DNA of 64,000 nt from Paenibacillus sp. FSL H8-0332. Its GTDB lineage: Bacteria > Bacillota > Bacilli > Paenibacillales > Paenibacillaceae. The notes beneath the pieces were generated by a model. That model was given only the letters and a program-made list of their open reading frames with translations, was not told the DNA's origin and searched no databases. Each line of letters opens with the position of its first letter. Position 1 is the stretch's first letter. The stretch is taken from the NCBI RefSeq assembly GCF_037963835.1, contig NZ_CP150145.1, positions 1,860,001 through 1,924,000 on the forward strand, read 5' to 3'. Position numbers and translations under genes: made by a program. Positions 51,955 to 60,330 of this stretch are shown here, in pieces.

Positions 51955-53324
51955 AAGTCATCCCTCCTGCGGAATTTGCTGAGATACAGACAATGCTCCA
52001 GGATGTGCTCAATGGAAGCTTTGCCCTCAGCGCGCAGGGAGGGGTGGCGGAAGATAGAGCGTCCCGGTTTGGCATTGGCCTCGAACATCCAGATATCCTC
52101 ATCCTGGTCAATGCCGAGATCGAACCCGATCTCGCCGAGCAGATGGCGGTGCTGGATCTCCAGAGATTCTGCCAGTTTGACGGCAGTAGTTTTGGCGCGC
52201 TGGAGCACTTCATCTGATCTGGCCCCGAACACACGGCCGAGGGCCTGCTGCGGGGTCAGTAGCGCTCCGCCATTCTTCAGATGGGTGGTGACACTGCCCC
52301 GTCCGGCTTTTTTGGCCCCGATTCCGACGACGACCCATTGATTGCTGCCGTTCTTGTGCATATGGAAGCGGAAATCAATCGGGCAGTTGTCAATCTCGAT
52401 AAGGCGGATACCCTGCTGGACCACATAGTTCTGCATGCTCTGCCCATGGCGGCCCCGCAGCATACGCATCAGGCTGTCGAAGCTGGTGAAGCGCAGCAGC
52501 ACGTTCTTGCCACTCCTGCGGTACCGGGCGAAGTACCCTTTCTTCGGCAGGTAGGTCAGGCGGTAGATGCCGTGTCCCAGGCTGCCGGCGGAAGGTTTGT
52601 AATAGACGAAGTGGTGACGGTCCAGCATATCCCGCATTTGTTCGGAGCTTGGGTTACTGTGCGTTTCAGGCACGAAGCGGTTCGCCGCCCCGTCGTTCTC
52701 CAGCAGCCGGTAAATATCCGATTTATTGAAAAAACTCCAGTTGAAATAAGGAATTTTCTTACGTCCGAAGCGCTCGCGCAGCTGGTTGATGTAAGGGGAG
52801 GTCTCAGCTCTGCGGCTGGGCAGGCGGTTATAGACTACATCCGGCAGGGGCACGAGCTTGCGCTCGAAGCGGCCGCTTGCCGTCAGGAAATATCCGTTGA
52901 CCTGCTCCTGCTGCCAGTCGATATCCCGCGGCATGAAGGCGAAAATGTAGCATTTGTTGCTGCCTTCACGCAGCAGCTGCTTGATGAAGCCGGTACGGGA
53001 GCCGAAGGGCTGCGCTGCAGAAGCGGGTCCGTCTGAGAGCACACCGACCAGCGGCCCGAGCTGCACCTCGTCATTCTGCAGATTCCGCAGGTAGATGCCG
53101 CCAGCCTTCGGGACCTTGATGGCGCTTTTGACGCCCGAGGCCAGGAAGAGGTGCTTGCCGGCACGCTTGATCGGCTTGATCGTGGCCGGGATGGCATCTT
53201 TTCCAAGGCGCAGGCGGATGTTCTTCTTGCCGGATAATTTCAGGCTTCTCATCAGTTCACCCGAGACATATACTACTCGATCAGGCTGCTTGGTGAAATG
53301 GACATTGCAAAAAGTGAGACCCAT
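51951..53324 (-). CDS. YheC/YheD-family ATP-grasp protein, YheD-size
   Basis: 457 residues, close to YheD (about 450). An extra N-terminal beta domain of about 100 residues (NVHFTKQPDRVVYVSGELM) precedes the shared core: PDVVYNRLPSRRAETSP, FVYYKPSAGSLGHGIYRLTY and GEIGFDLGIDQDEDIWMFEANAKPGRS. The ATG directly follows the previous stop (TAAATG), with GGAGG inside the upstream gene. The shared layout with the gene at 54514 suggests both contain the same N-terminal domain, while the other three lack it. Confidence 0.9.
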   Translation of the reverse strand: MGLTFCNVHFTKQPDRVVYVSGELMRSLKLSGKKNIRLRLGKDAIPATIKPIKRAGKHLFLASGVKSAIKVPKAGGIYLRNLQNDEVQLGPLVGVLSDGPASAAQPFGSRTGFIKQLLREGSNKCYIFAFMPRDIDWQQEQVNGYFLTASGRFERKLVPLPDVVYNRLPSRRAETSPYINQLRERFGRKKIPYFNWSFFNKSDIYRLLENDGAANRFVPETHSNPSSEQMRDMLDRHHFVYYKPSAGSLGHGIYRLTYLPKKGYFARYRRSGKNVLLRFTSFDSLMRMLRGRHGQSMQNYVVQQGIRLIEIDNCPIDFRFHMHKNGSNQWVVVGIGAKKAGRGSVTTHLKNGGALLTPQQALGRVFGARSDEVLQRAKTTAVKLAESLEIQHRHLLGEIGFDLGIDQDEDIWMFEANAKPGRSIFRHPSLRAEGKASIEHILEHCLYLSKFRRRDDL

Positions 53325-54503
53325 TTATGAATCCTCCTTTGGAACCATAGATATCATTCTCCCGTGTGTACGGAGCTGCCCGGGAGGCAGCTTGTGGTAG
53401 CTGCTTGAGGTAAGCAGCAGATGGCGCGCATAGCGCAGCGGGTTCTCGGCAGCGAGTCTAGCAGCCCGGCGGTCGCCCGTCAGCCGGAACACCGTGCGCC
53501 CTGGCTTGGAATTAGCTTCCAGCAGATAGATTCTCCCTCCGGCATCGATGCCAAAATCAAGGCCCAGCTCTCCGAGTCTGCCGCAGGATTCTTCCAGCAG
53601 CGGAGGCAGGAGTGCAGACGCCAGGGTCAGCTCCTCCAGCAGGTCTCTTCCTCCCGCGCCGTATTCGTCCAGCAGGAAGGGGAGGGCGGGAACGGCTGTG
53701 CCTCCGCCGTGCAGATTGGAGGTCAGTGATCCCCGGGTGCCGAGCCGGACGGCCATGCCGGTCAGTGTCCAGGCACCGGTGCCGTTCTTCTGCATCAGCA
53801 CACGTACATCGAACGGCTGTCCTCCGCTGCCGGTGAGATGCAGGTAAGGCTGTATGATATAGCGGTGCTGGCCGATGAAGCGGCCGATCCAGTCCAGACC
53901 TTCGTCCAGCGTACCGAAAACATATTGAAAAGGTTCGTTATTCCTGTCTCTGCCCCGCACCTTTACTCCGCCGCCCTCGCGTCTGCCGAGCATTACAGCG
54001 TGTACGGTACGCTTGCCGTGGGAGCCGGTTCTGGGCTTCAGAAAAACGCCGTATTCCCTTCCGGCGAGCATATTGCCAAGCGCTTCGCTGCTGCTGTATA
54101 GCTCAGTCTCCGGCAGCAGGACGCTGGCAGAAGGGCTGCGCCGCAGAATCTCATAGACTCCCCATTTATCTGGAAGTCCGCGTGACCAGGGCAGACAGCG
54201 GGTCAATACAGACAGGGCGGCCGCTGCTGCTCTTTTCTCCTCAGGTGTCCTGTAGAAGCAACGGTTATAGAGAATGTCAGGCGGCGGAGAATGCACAGGC
54301 TCCCATTGTCCGTTCTGCCATTGATATCCGCTGACATAGGAGCCGTCCGCAGCTACACCGTCCGGATGAAAGATCAGGACCTTCAGATCATACAGCGGGG
54401 CCGCACGGCAGAGATGACTGCAGAACTCCGGCTCTGCGATGGGAGGAATCCCGTGGCGACGGTCTGTCATAATGCCAAGGAACCCCATTGCTGTTGTGGT
54501 CAT
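53325..54503 (-). CDS. YheC/YheD-family ATP-grasp protein
   Basis: 392 residues. The core motifs are PDILYNRCFYRTPEEKR, GVFLKPRTGSHGKRTVHAVM (a less glycine-rich loop than its siblings) and GELGLDFGIDAGGRIYLLEANSKPGRTVF. AAGGAGG precedes the ATG, 10 bases after the first gene of the cluster. It lies between the two YheD-size proteins. The unusual loop (SHGKRT instead of SLGKGI) could change nucleotide or substrate use. Confidence 0.9.
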   Translation of the reverse strand: MTTTAMGFLGIMTDRRHGIPPIAEPEFCSHLCRAAPLYDLKVLIFHPDGVAADGSYVSGYQWQNGQWEPVHSPPPDILYNRCFYRTPEEKRAAAAALSVLTRCLPWSRGLPDKWGVYEILRRSPSASVLLPETELYSSSEALGNMLAGREYGVFLKPRTGSHGKRTVHAVMLGRREGGGVKVRGRDRNNEPFQYVFGTLDEGLDWIGRFIGQHRYIIQPYLHLTGSGGQPFDVRVLMQKNGTGAWTLTGMAVRLGTRGSLTSNLHGGGTAVPALPFLLDEYGAGGRDLLEELTLASALLPPLLEESCGRLGELGLDFGIDAGGRIYLLEANSKPGRTVFRLTGDRRAARLAAENPLRYARHLLLTSSSYHKLPPGQLRTHGRMISMVPKEDS

Positions 54504-54513
54504 GATGTCCTCC

Positions 54514-55881
54514 TTATAACCCGGCCAGATAACGGCAGTATAGAATCATTTGTTTGACAGAGGGTCTGATTTTTTGGTCATTCAGCGGTGTATTGTCGTT
54601 CTTGGATGGCTTGGAGTTGACCTCCAGCAGCCAGATTCGGCCGGACTGGTCAAGCGCGAGGTCGATGCCGAGCTCCCCGAAATGCGCGGGAATGTAAGTC
54701 TCAACCCCTCTTGCAATGGCCAGCGCCGCTCTGGGCAGCTGAACCTGGGTGCTTTCTTTGACACCGGACGGAAGACTGCTTTTGCCGACGGCCTCCTTGA
54801 CCGTACTGAGCGTGCCGCCGCGGGCAAGATTGGAGACGAAATGATTACTTCCGGCGGTCCGGGCCACAATGGAGGTGACGCCCCATTTGCCGGTGCCGTT
54901 CTTCTGCACCAGTGCCCGGAAATCGACCGGCCGCCGTCCAAGCTCCATCAGGGAGAGACCCTGCTGGATCTGGAAGCGGGTGGTTTTCATCTTGGGGGCA
55001 ATGGTCTGAAATAGCTTCGCCAGACTGGTATAGCTCTGCTTTCGTGTGCCCATCGGAGTGGTGGACAGCAGCCGGTAGCCTCCGCCTTCCTCTTTGGAAA
55101 TGCGCAGAATGCCTTTGCCCAGGCTGCCGCGTACCGGCTTCAGGAACACGCTGGGATAGCTGCTGCACATTTTTTTGAGTATGGCTAAGCCGGTCAGGGC
55201 ATGCGATTCTGGCAAGTACCGCTGCAGGGCGGGGTCTAGAGCCAGCGCCTCGAATACCTCTGTCTTGTCTAGGAACTTTTCGTTGAAGAAGTGGGTTCCG
55301 TAGCGGGATTTTACATCTGTCAAAAAATGCTGTACGCTAGGTTTATTCTCTACCTTTCGCGTGGTCAGCCGATTGTTGATCACATCGGCAACAGGAAGAC
55401 TCAGCTTCCGCCAGCCCTCATCGTAGACCCAGCCCTGGATGGTAGTGGTGCGTGATTCCAGCGCTTCCGGGGTGAAGAAATAGACATAGGTGCCTTGTGC
55501 ATGGCAGGCATGGGTCAGCTCCCGGCAGAACATGGTGATCTGGCCGAAGACTCGCTCCGGCTGTTCGGGATGGTCCCGGCTCACCAGGACGCCAATCATC
55601 GGCCCCAGACGCAGAATGCGGCTGCCGGTGCTGTAGGAAGCGTTAAGCGTCAGGTGCTGTCTTAAGCCAAGCCGCCGGGCGAGTGCCTCACTAACGCGCA
55701 GACTGTCGGATTTGGGAACAGGAATTACGGTAACCTCCTGCCGGAAAGAGCCGAAGTTCAGCTGAATAGTTCCGTGCGCCGGTATTTTGAGCCTCTTCAT
55801 GGATTTTTCGCCTAGCATTACAGCATTTTCCTGCAGGATGCCCGAGTGGACCGTTTGAACCGGGATCTTTAGCTTAGACAT
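54514..55881 (-). CDS. YheC/YheD-family ATP-grasp protein, first gene of the cluster
   Basis: 455 residues from MSKLKIPVQ at 55881 (GGAAGGAG upstream); the frame to 55920 is not preferred. N-terminal beta domain (VTVIPVPKSDSLRVSEAL), then ADVINNRLTTRKVENKP, PSVFLKPVRGSLGKGILRI and GELGIDLALDQSGRIWLLEVNSKPSKN. YheD-size, paralogous to the gene at 51951. Transcription of the whole six-gene cluster must start upstream, near 55890-55990, where no clear promoter was identified; a mother-cell sigma factor would be expected from the spore-coat link. Confidence 0.9.
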   Translation of the reverse strand: MSKLKIPVQTVHSGILQENAVMLGEKSMKRLKIPAHGTIQLNFGSFRQEVTVIPVPKSDSLRVSEALARRLGLRQHLTLNASYSTGSRILRLGPMIGVLVSRDHPEQPERVFGQITMFCRELTHACHAQGTYVYFFTPEALESRTTTIQGWVYDEGWRKLSLPVADVINNRLTTRKVENKPSVQHFLTDVKSRYGTHFFNEKFLDKTEVFEALALDPALQRYLPESHALTGLAILKKMCSSYPSVFLKPVRGSLGKGILRISKEEGGGYRLLSTTPMGTRKQSYTSLAKLFQTIAPKMKTTRFQIQQGLSLMELGRRPVDFRALVQKNGTGKWGVTSIVARTAGSNHFVSNLARGGTLSTVKEAVGKSSLPSGVKESTQVQLPRAALAIARGVETYIPAHFGELGIDLALDQSGRIWLLEVNSKPSKNDNTPLNDQKIRPSVKQMILYCRYLAGL

Positions 55882-55981
55882 CGTGGATCTCCTTCCGGTA
55901 GGCAAGCATGGTGCCGGCAATATGAATCTTGAGGGTTACATATCATTCATCATATGGAGACATCTGACCCTTGGTGATTGA

Positions 55982-56201
55982 CCTATTCCCGAAAAAGCCG
56001 TGCCGGGCGGATTAATATCGCCGGCAGCCAGGGGGCTGGCAGGCGCGCCCTGGACCGGAGGGCGGGAGCACAGAAGGAAGTAGGCGTGCCCGGGCGTAAC
56101 TTACGCAGCTGCCAAATTTGGGCGCGGACAGCCCCCGGGGCCGCCAGGTGGACGGGCATAGGGCCGCTACCCGCTGAATGAGCGGGGCTTCGCAGCGAAG
56201 C
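55982..56201. other. GC-rich gene-free leader with hairpins between the ATP-grasp cluster and yheA
   Basis: No convincing gene lies in 55882-56233; the frames crossing it are GC-driven shadows. It holds GCCGGC-type stems near 56020-56050, CCGCT-GAATG-AGCGG (56171-56185) and GCTTCGCAGCGAAGC (56187-56201). The last two hairpins are directly in tandem and end 16 bases before the yheA ribosome site, with no T-run. Confidence 0.5.
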
Positions 56202-56233
56202 AGAGACGAACATAACTTGGAGGAGGAATTAGA

Positions 56234-56575
56234 ATGAACGTGATTGATAAGGCGCATGAATTGGCGCGTGCTATTAAGGACAGCAGTGAGGTATCGGATA
56301 TTACCAGTGCAATGAAGGTGATCGAAGCAGATCCGGAGAGCAAGCAGATGCTCGACAACTTCCGCCAGAGCCAGATTGAGCTGCAGCAGCGGATGATGAG
56401 CGGGGACATGCCTCCGCAGGAGGACATGGAGAAGATGGAGAAGCTCTTCGAGGTGCTTAACCTGAACCTGGGCATCCGCCGTCTGTTCGACGCAGAGCGC
56501 CGCCTCAGTGTGGTCATCGAAGATGTGAACAAAATCATCACAGACAGCCTGTCCCAAATGTACGGCGCACAATAA
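56234..56575 (+). CDS. yheA: YlbF/YmcA-family protein, YheA-like (UPF0342)
   Basis: 113 residues, all helical: VIDKAHELARAIKDSSEV, EADPESKQMLDNFRQSQIELQQRMMSGDMPPQED and DAERRLSVVIEDVNKII. This is the YheA/YlbF/YmcA helical family; sequence and length fit YheA best. In Bacillus subtilis yheA lies beside yheB, yheC and yheD, and here it faces away from five yheC/yheD-type genes, which supports the name. Family members YmcA and YlbF act with YaaT in mRNA processing; YheA has no firm function. GGAGGAGG precedes the ATG. A terminator follows 38 bases after the stop. Confidence 0.85.
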   Translation: MNVIDKAHELARAIKDSSEVSDITSAMKVIEADPESKQMLDNFRQSQIELQQRMMSGDMPPQEDMEKMEKLFEVLNLNLGIRRLFDAERRLSVVIEDVNKIITDSLSQMYGAQ

Positions 56576-56612
56576 ACACCGGCAGCGCATCGGGGATTCG
56601 CTTTGATACAGT

Positions 56613-56657
56613 AAAAGGGTGATTTCAGGGCCATGTGGCTCTGGGATCACCCTTTTT
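56613..56657 (+). terminator. Terminator of yheA
   Basis: AAAAGGGTGAT..CAGGGCC pairs with GGCTCTG..ATCACCCTTTTT, an interrupted stem of about 19 bp with a four-base loop and T-run. Confidence 0.9.
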
Positions 56658-56878
56658 GTCTAGTACAGCATCAGCTTTAAAACTGTAAGAATGAACCGCA
56701 GGGGTGTTAAAGACTGAGCATGAATATCGAGCTAATAGAGGCTGCTTCTGCACCTGTTGCTGACTTCTAGCCCGGCTGAAAAATTACGCAGCTTGTCTCA
56801 TATTTCAGGACGCAGGTTCATAGAATAGAGATATAGATTCATTCTAACAATCTTCTAGAGCGAAGGAGCGGTCCTGCA

Positions 56879-57163
56879 ATGAGAAAAAAAAGTAAATTCA
56901 AGCACTCTGTGTATCTGCTGGTTGCCCTGGCCATGCTGTTATACGCGCTGCCGAAGCTGTCTTTTCAGAATGGTTCCGGCTGGGTGCTGGGCTTCGGTCT
57001 TGTCTGGTGTGTCTTCGCGTTCCTGGTTATTGCCTCACATCTGCATTTTATTATCGGAGTGGATGAAGAGAAGCAGAAGCGTCTGGATGCCGTCCGTAAG
57101 GCCAAGCTGGCGCAGTGGCAGGGCAAGTGGAACGAAGAAGGCCGGGTGTCGCAGAGATCATAG
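56879..57163 (+). CDS. Small two-helix membrane protein, unknown function
   Basis: 94 residues. Basic N-terminus (RKKSKFKH), two membrane helices (about 10-28 and 33-58) and a charged C-terminal tail (GVDEEKQKRLDAVRKAK) that should be cytoplasmic. AAGGAG lies ahead of the ATG, and there is no partner gene nearby on this strand. The 56658-56878 upstream stretch holds only its promoter region. I recognise no family. Confidence 0.68.
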   Translation: MRKKSKFKHSVYLLVALAMLLYALPKLSFQNGSGWVLGFGLVWCVFAFLVIASHLHFIIGVDEEKQKRLDAVRKAKLAQWQGKWNEEGRVSQRS

Positions 57164-57401
57164 TCCAGGTATAGAGCTAGTGGTGTAAAACTACCCCCTG
57201 TGTGCCCTTGCGGCGGACCGGGGGTTATCTGTGCGTGCCTCGCCTGACGGGAGTAAGTTACCCGGTGTTATATATATATTCCTAGCTGTATTCATTGATG
57301 TGTTTTTCCCGGAAAGGCCTGTTGTTTCGGCATACCTGCCATACATACCTGATGGCTTGTCATAGAGCTGTCATAACTTTTGAAAGATACAGTGTAACCT
57401 G

Positions 57402-57431
57402 TTGTACTCCGGTGTGGCCAGCATGTATAAT
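57402..57431 (+). promoter_or_regulatory. Probable sigma-A promoter of ytoI
   Basis: TTGTAC (57402-57407) and a perfect TATAAT (57426-57431) with 18-base spacing, 41 bases before the TTG start. Confidence 0.55.
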
Positions 57432-57472
57432 GGGTACAGAATAGTACAGATCGGGGTATGGGGGTGTAACAG

Positions 57473-58807
57473 TTGGAAGGTCAAGGCGATAATATCACAA
57501 AGCATGAACAACTGCTGCAGCACATTGAAAGTCTGAAGGTAGGAACCAAGATCTCCGTCCGCAAGCTGGCGAAGGAGATGGGGGTCAGCGAAGGTACGGC
57601 TTACCGTGCGGTGAAGGAAGCGGAGAACCTGGGAATCGTCATCACCAAGGAACGGATCGGTACGGTCCGGGTGGAGAAGAAGCCGCGGAATATTTCCGAA
57701 CAACTGACCTTCGGGGATGTCGTAGATATTGTTGAGGGGCATGTGCTTGGCGGAGCAGAGGGTCTGAACAAGCATCTTCATAAATATGTGATCGGTGCGA
57801 TGAAGGTCGATGCCATGATCCGGTACATCGATGCCGACAGCCTGCTGATCGTAGGGAACCGCGATGATGTGCATTCGCTTGCGCTGGAGCAGGGGGCAGG
57901 GGTTCTTGTAACGGGGGGCTTCGGCACCAGCCGTGAGGTCAAAACGCTGGCCGATGAGCTTGACCTGCCGGTAATCTCGTCCAGACATGATACGTTTACG
58001 GTGGCTTCGATGATTAACCGTGCGATTTTTGACCGGCTGATCAAGAAGAAGATTATGCTGGTCGAGGATATCGTGGAGGGCAAGCTGCGGCTGAACACGC
58101 TCAAAATCTCCAGCACCGTAGGAGAGCTGCGTGAACTGGCACAGGCCAGCGGCGAGCAGCGGTTCCCGGTCACGGATGAGTGGCACCGGGTTATCGGGAT
58201 TATAGGCCGGCGTGATGTGGAGGATCTCAGCGAAGGGCAGAGCATCGAGAAGGCGATGGTGCGCAGTCCGGTCACCGCTGCACTCCAGACCTCGCTGGCT
58301 TCGGCGGCGCAGATTATGATGTGGGAGGGGATCGATTTTCTGCCCATTGTGGACCGTAACCGCAAGCTCGTGGGGTCGGTCACCCGGCGTGAAGTGCTGC
58401 AGAGCCTGCGCGACGCCAGCAATCAGCCGCAGCTGGGAGAGACATTTGATCATCTGATCTGGAACGGGTTCGCGGATGAGCGGGATGAGGAGGGCAGGCT
58501 GTTCTTCCACGGCTTCATTACCCCGCAGATGGCGACCGATCTGGGGACGATCTCGGAGGGAGTTCTGTCCACCCTAATGACCCTGTCCGCCTGCAAAGCA
58601 GCCAAGGACATTACCGGGAACGACTATGTACTGGACAATATGTCAACCTATTTCATACGTCCGGTACAGATTGAGCATTCCATCACCGTCATGCCGAAGC
58701 TGCTGGAGATCAGCCGCCGTACCTGTAAGCTGGAGATTGAAATCAGCTATATGGATACCATTGTAGCCAAGGCCGTTCTGATGCTGCAGTCGATTGACCA
58801 CGGGTAG
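57473..58807 (+). CDS. ytoI: YtoI-like DRTGG/CBS/hotdog protein
   Basis: 444 residues from a TTG start behind GGGGGTG. Domains in order: an N-terminal GntR-like winged helix (ISVRKLAKEMGVSEGTAYRAV), a DRTGG-type domain (about 70-190), two CBS repeats (about 195-310, with RFPVTDEWHRVIGIIGRRDV and FLPIVDRNRKLVGSVTRREV), and a C-terminal hotdog-fold thioesterase-like domain. This architecture is that of Bacillus subtilis YtoI, a predicted metabolite-sensing regulator. CBS pairs bind adenine nucleotides. The neighbouring minus-strand ytpI, ytrI and ytrH, and then dnaE, match the ytoI-dnaE neighbourhood of Bacillus, supporting orthology. Confidence 0.88.
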   Translation: MEGQGDNITKHEQLLQHIESLKVGTKISVRKLAKEMGVSEGTAYRAVKEAENLGIVITKERIGTVRVEKKPRNISEQLTFGDVVDIVEGHVLGGAEGLNKHLHKYVIGAMKVDAMIRYIDADSLLIVGNRDDVHSLALEQGAGVLVTGGFGTSREVKTLADELDLPVISSRHDTFTVASMINRAIFDRLIKKKIMLVEDIVEGKLRLNTLKISSTVGELRELAQASGEQRFPVTDEWHRVIGIIGRRDVEDLSEGQSIEKAMVRSPVTAALQTSLASAAQIMMWEGIDFLPIVDRNRKLVGSVTRREVLQSLRDASNQPQLGETFDHLIWNGFADERDEEGRLFFHGFITPQMATDLGTISEGVLSTLMTLSACKAAKDITGNDYVLDNMSTYFIRPVQIEHSITVMPKLLEISRRTCKLEIEISYMDTIVAKAVLMLQSIDHG

Positions 58808-58857
58808 CGGGGATGAGCGAGTAATGATGAATAAGGATTCATTTACGGAAAAATTTC

Positions 58858-58909
58858 AAAATAGACCAGGGCTGTCCTGCAGGTGAGCAGGATGGCAACT
58901 GGTCTATTT
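58858..58909. terminator. Bidirectional terminator between ytoI and ytpI
   Basis: AAATAGACCAG (58858-58868) pairs with CTGGTCTATTT (58899-58909), with an inner CCTGC/GCAGG stem. T-rich tails exist on both strands. Confidence 0.8.
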
Positions 58910-58930
58910 GTATGGGTGGGGGCTGAACCC

Positions 58931-59233
58931 TCAGCTTCTGCTGCGCATCCGGCTGTAGTAGCTGTAGCTGCGCAGTCCCGAGAAGACATTGAACAGGCCC
59001 AGCAGCAGAAAAGCAGTCTCAATGACCACGTTAAGCGTCGAGCCGCGGAACATGAACATCGACATGAGTGAAAGCGTGACCAGCATTCCGCCCAGCAGCA
59101 TGTTCATGATTGAGCGCTTGGTTCCTTGAACGAGCGGGTCGGTGCTTCTGCGGGAAGAGATGCTGTACGCAGCGGCGCATACCATGAAGATAACGAGCAG
59201 GGCAAACAGCAGATACTTAATGAACATAATCAT
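58931..59233 (-). CDS. ytpI: YtpI-like membrane protein
   Basis: 100 residues from ATG 59233 (AAAGGAG 9 bases upstream); the longer frame to 59317 is an unlikely leader. Three hydrophobic segments are visible (about 4-24, 44-63 and 70-90). Size, hydrophobic plan and location next to ytoI fit YtpI, a conserved membrane protein of unknown function in Bacillales. It is read last in the ytrH-ytrI-ytpI minus-strand run. The nrnA/ytqI gene that in Bacillus lies in this neighbourhood is absent here. Confidence 0.7.
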   Translation of the reverse strand: MIMFIKYLLFALLVIFMVCAAAYSISSRRSTDPLVQGTKRSIMNMLLGGMLVTLSLMSMFMFRGSTLNVVIETAFLLLGLFNVFSGLRSYSYYSRMRSRS

Positions 59234-59338
59234 GAACAGCAGCTCCTTTGTGGAAGACCGGGCAGTCAGCGTAGCCTCAGCCGGGCACTCTGTATCCTGT
59301 GATTGTAATTTGTCCACTATTGTATCATGATTCGCGGC

Positions 59339-59842
59339 TCAGCTGCGTTTATACGGACTGATTTCCACCCAGATTTGCAGCACGCCCTCCATTACCAGCA
59401 TGGTGCGGATTTTGACGGTGTATTCCTTCTCGCGGGCCAGATAGATTTTGCTGTCCAGCAGCAGGCGCGCCAGCTTGCCGTCGGAATCGATATCGAACAT
59501 GCTGCGCCCGCGCAGCGGCTCCAGATCGCCCGCCAGCTTGCTGAGGACCTCCTTGGCTGTCACCGGGTCCAGCGCCGCCGCACCGTCCTTGACCTTGCTG
59601 TCCTCGGTGCGCACCTTAATCTCACGGATGACGGTGGAGGTGTTGTTGTATTTTTTGAGCGTCAGAATGTCTTTCCGGTATTGTTCAATCTCCAGCCGCA
59701 GATCCTGGTTATTGACCCAGAGCATGTTATAGCCCATATGATAAATCGCGTTATACAGGGCGGCTCCCACTATCATCCCCAGCACAAATACAGCAGCAAT
59801 CTGCGAGAAACGGCGGTAGCGGTCAAACGGCGGAAGTCGCAT
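59339..59842 (-). CDS. ytrI: YtrI-like sporulation membrane protein
   Basis: 167 residues from MRLPPFDRYRRF at 59842, behind AGGGGTG; the frame to 59986 overlaps ytrH and is not preferred. One helix (IAAVFVLGMIVGAALYNAIY) is followed by a coiled-coil segment (QDLRLEIEQYRKDILTLKKY) and a soluble domain. Size and layout fit YtrI, needed for efficient sporulation in Bacillus subtilis. It follows ytrH by 22 bases on the same strand. Confidence 0.78.
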   Translation of the reverse strand: MRLPPFDRYRRFSQIAAVFVLGMIVGAALYNAIYHMGYNMLWVNNQDLRLEIEQYRKDILTLKKYNNTSTVIREIKVRTEDSKVKDGAAALDPVTAKEVLSKLAGDLEPLRGRSMFDIDSDGKLARLLLDSKIYLAREKEYTVKIRTMLVMEGVLQIWVEISPYKRS

Positions 59843-59864
59843 GTATCTTTTCACCCCTTCGCTT

Positions 59865-60185
59865 CTACTTGCCGCAGACCCACTTGACCAGCTCACTGCC
59901 CATATGAGCGCCCAGGAAGGCGAACACGAGGTAGAGAATCTGCTTGATGGCCGGAGAGAGATTGCCTCCCAGCATATTGCTCTCAATGACCCGCATCGGG
60001 TCGATGGTTCCGCCTACAGCGGCAGCTAGTGCCCATATCTTAATCCGGTCTGCGATTTCCAGCATGGTATCGGTTGGCGGTTGAAGAGAGACGACGGCTC
60101 CGATTCCGCCCAGCATCGCTCCACCCAGCACTATGCCGAACGCGATGAAGAAGTCGAGGACGGCCTTGCTTAAGAAAATATCCAT
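59865..60185 (-). CDS. ytrH: YtrH-like sporulation membrane protein
   Basis: 106 residues with three membrane segments, beginning FFIAFGIVLGGAMLGGIGAVVS and ending FAFLGAHMGSELVKWVCGK. The characteristic Gly-rich first helix and GGTIDPMRVIESNMLGGNLSPAIKQ match YtrH, which with YtrI promotes sporulation. AAGGAGG precedes the ATG. First gene of the minus-strand run; the 145-base gap to the divergent dnaE carries both promoters. Confidence 0.85.
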   Translation of the reverse strand: MDIFLSKAVLDFFIAFGIVLGGAMLGGIGAVVSLQPPTDTMLEIADRIKIWALAAAVGGTIDPMRVIESNMLGGNLSPAIKQILYLVFAFLGAHMGSELVKWVCGK

Positions 60186-60275
60186 AAAAAGCTCCCTCCT
60201 TAGATCAGGCGGCGGCCTGGCTTTTGCCTGTCCATATGCGCTTAATCCATTCTATGGGCGGCTCCCCCTCTAATA

Positions 60276-60284
60276 TGATAAAAT
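60276..60284 (+). promoter_or_regulatory. Possible extended -10 promoter of dnaE
   Basis: TGATAAAAT (TG at 60276, TAAAAT at 60279-60284) fits an extended -10 element about 47 bases before the dnaE start. No clear -35 element is present. Confidence 0.35.
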
Positions 60285-60330
60285 AGTTTCATCTTATGTT
60301 TTGATTTGGAGCTGAAGGGAAGTGGGGAAT

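Noticed and set aside
51148..52341. 397-codon plus-strand frame across the ATP-grasp cluster
   Set aside because: It spans two overlapping minus-strand genes with clear ATP-grasp motifs and begins without a ribosome site.
55978..56181. Short plus-strand frame in the GC-rich spacer before yheA
   Set aside because: Arg/Gly/Ala composition, no ribosome site, overlapping frames on the other strand; treated as non-coding.
57371..58510. 379-codon minus-strand frame opposite ytoI
   Set aside because: ytoI has complete recognisable domains on the plus strand; the minus frame has none.
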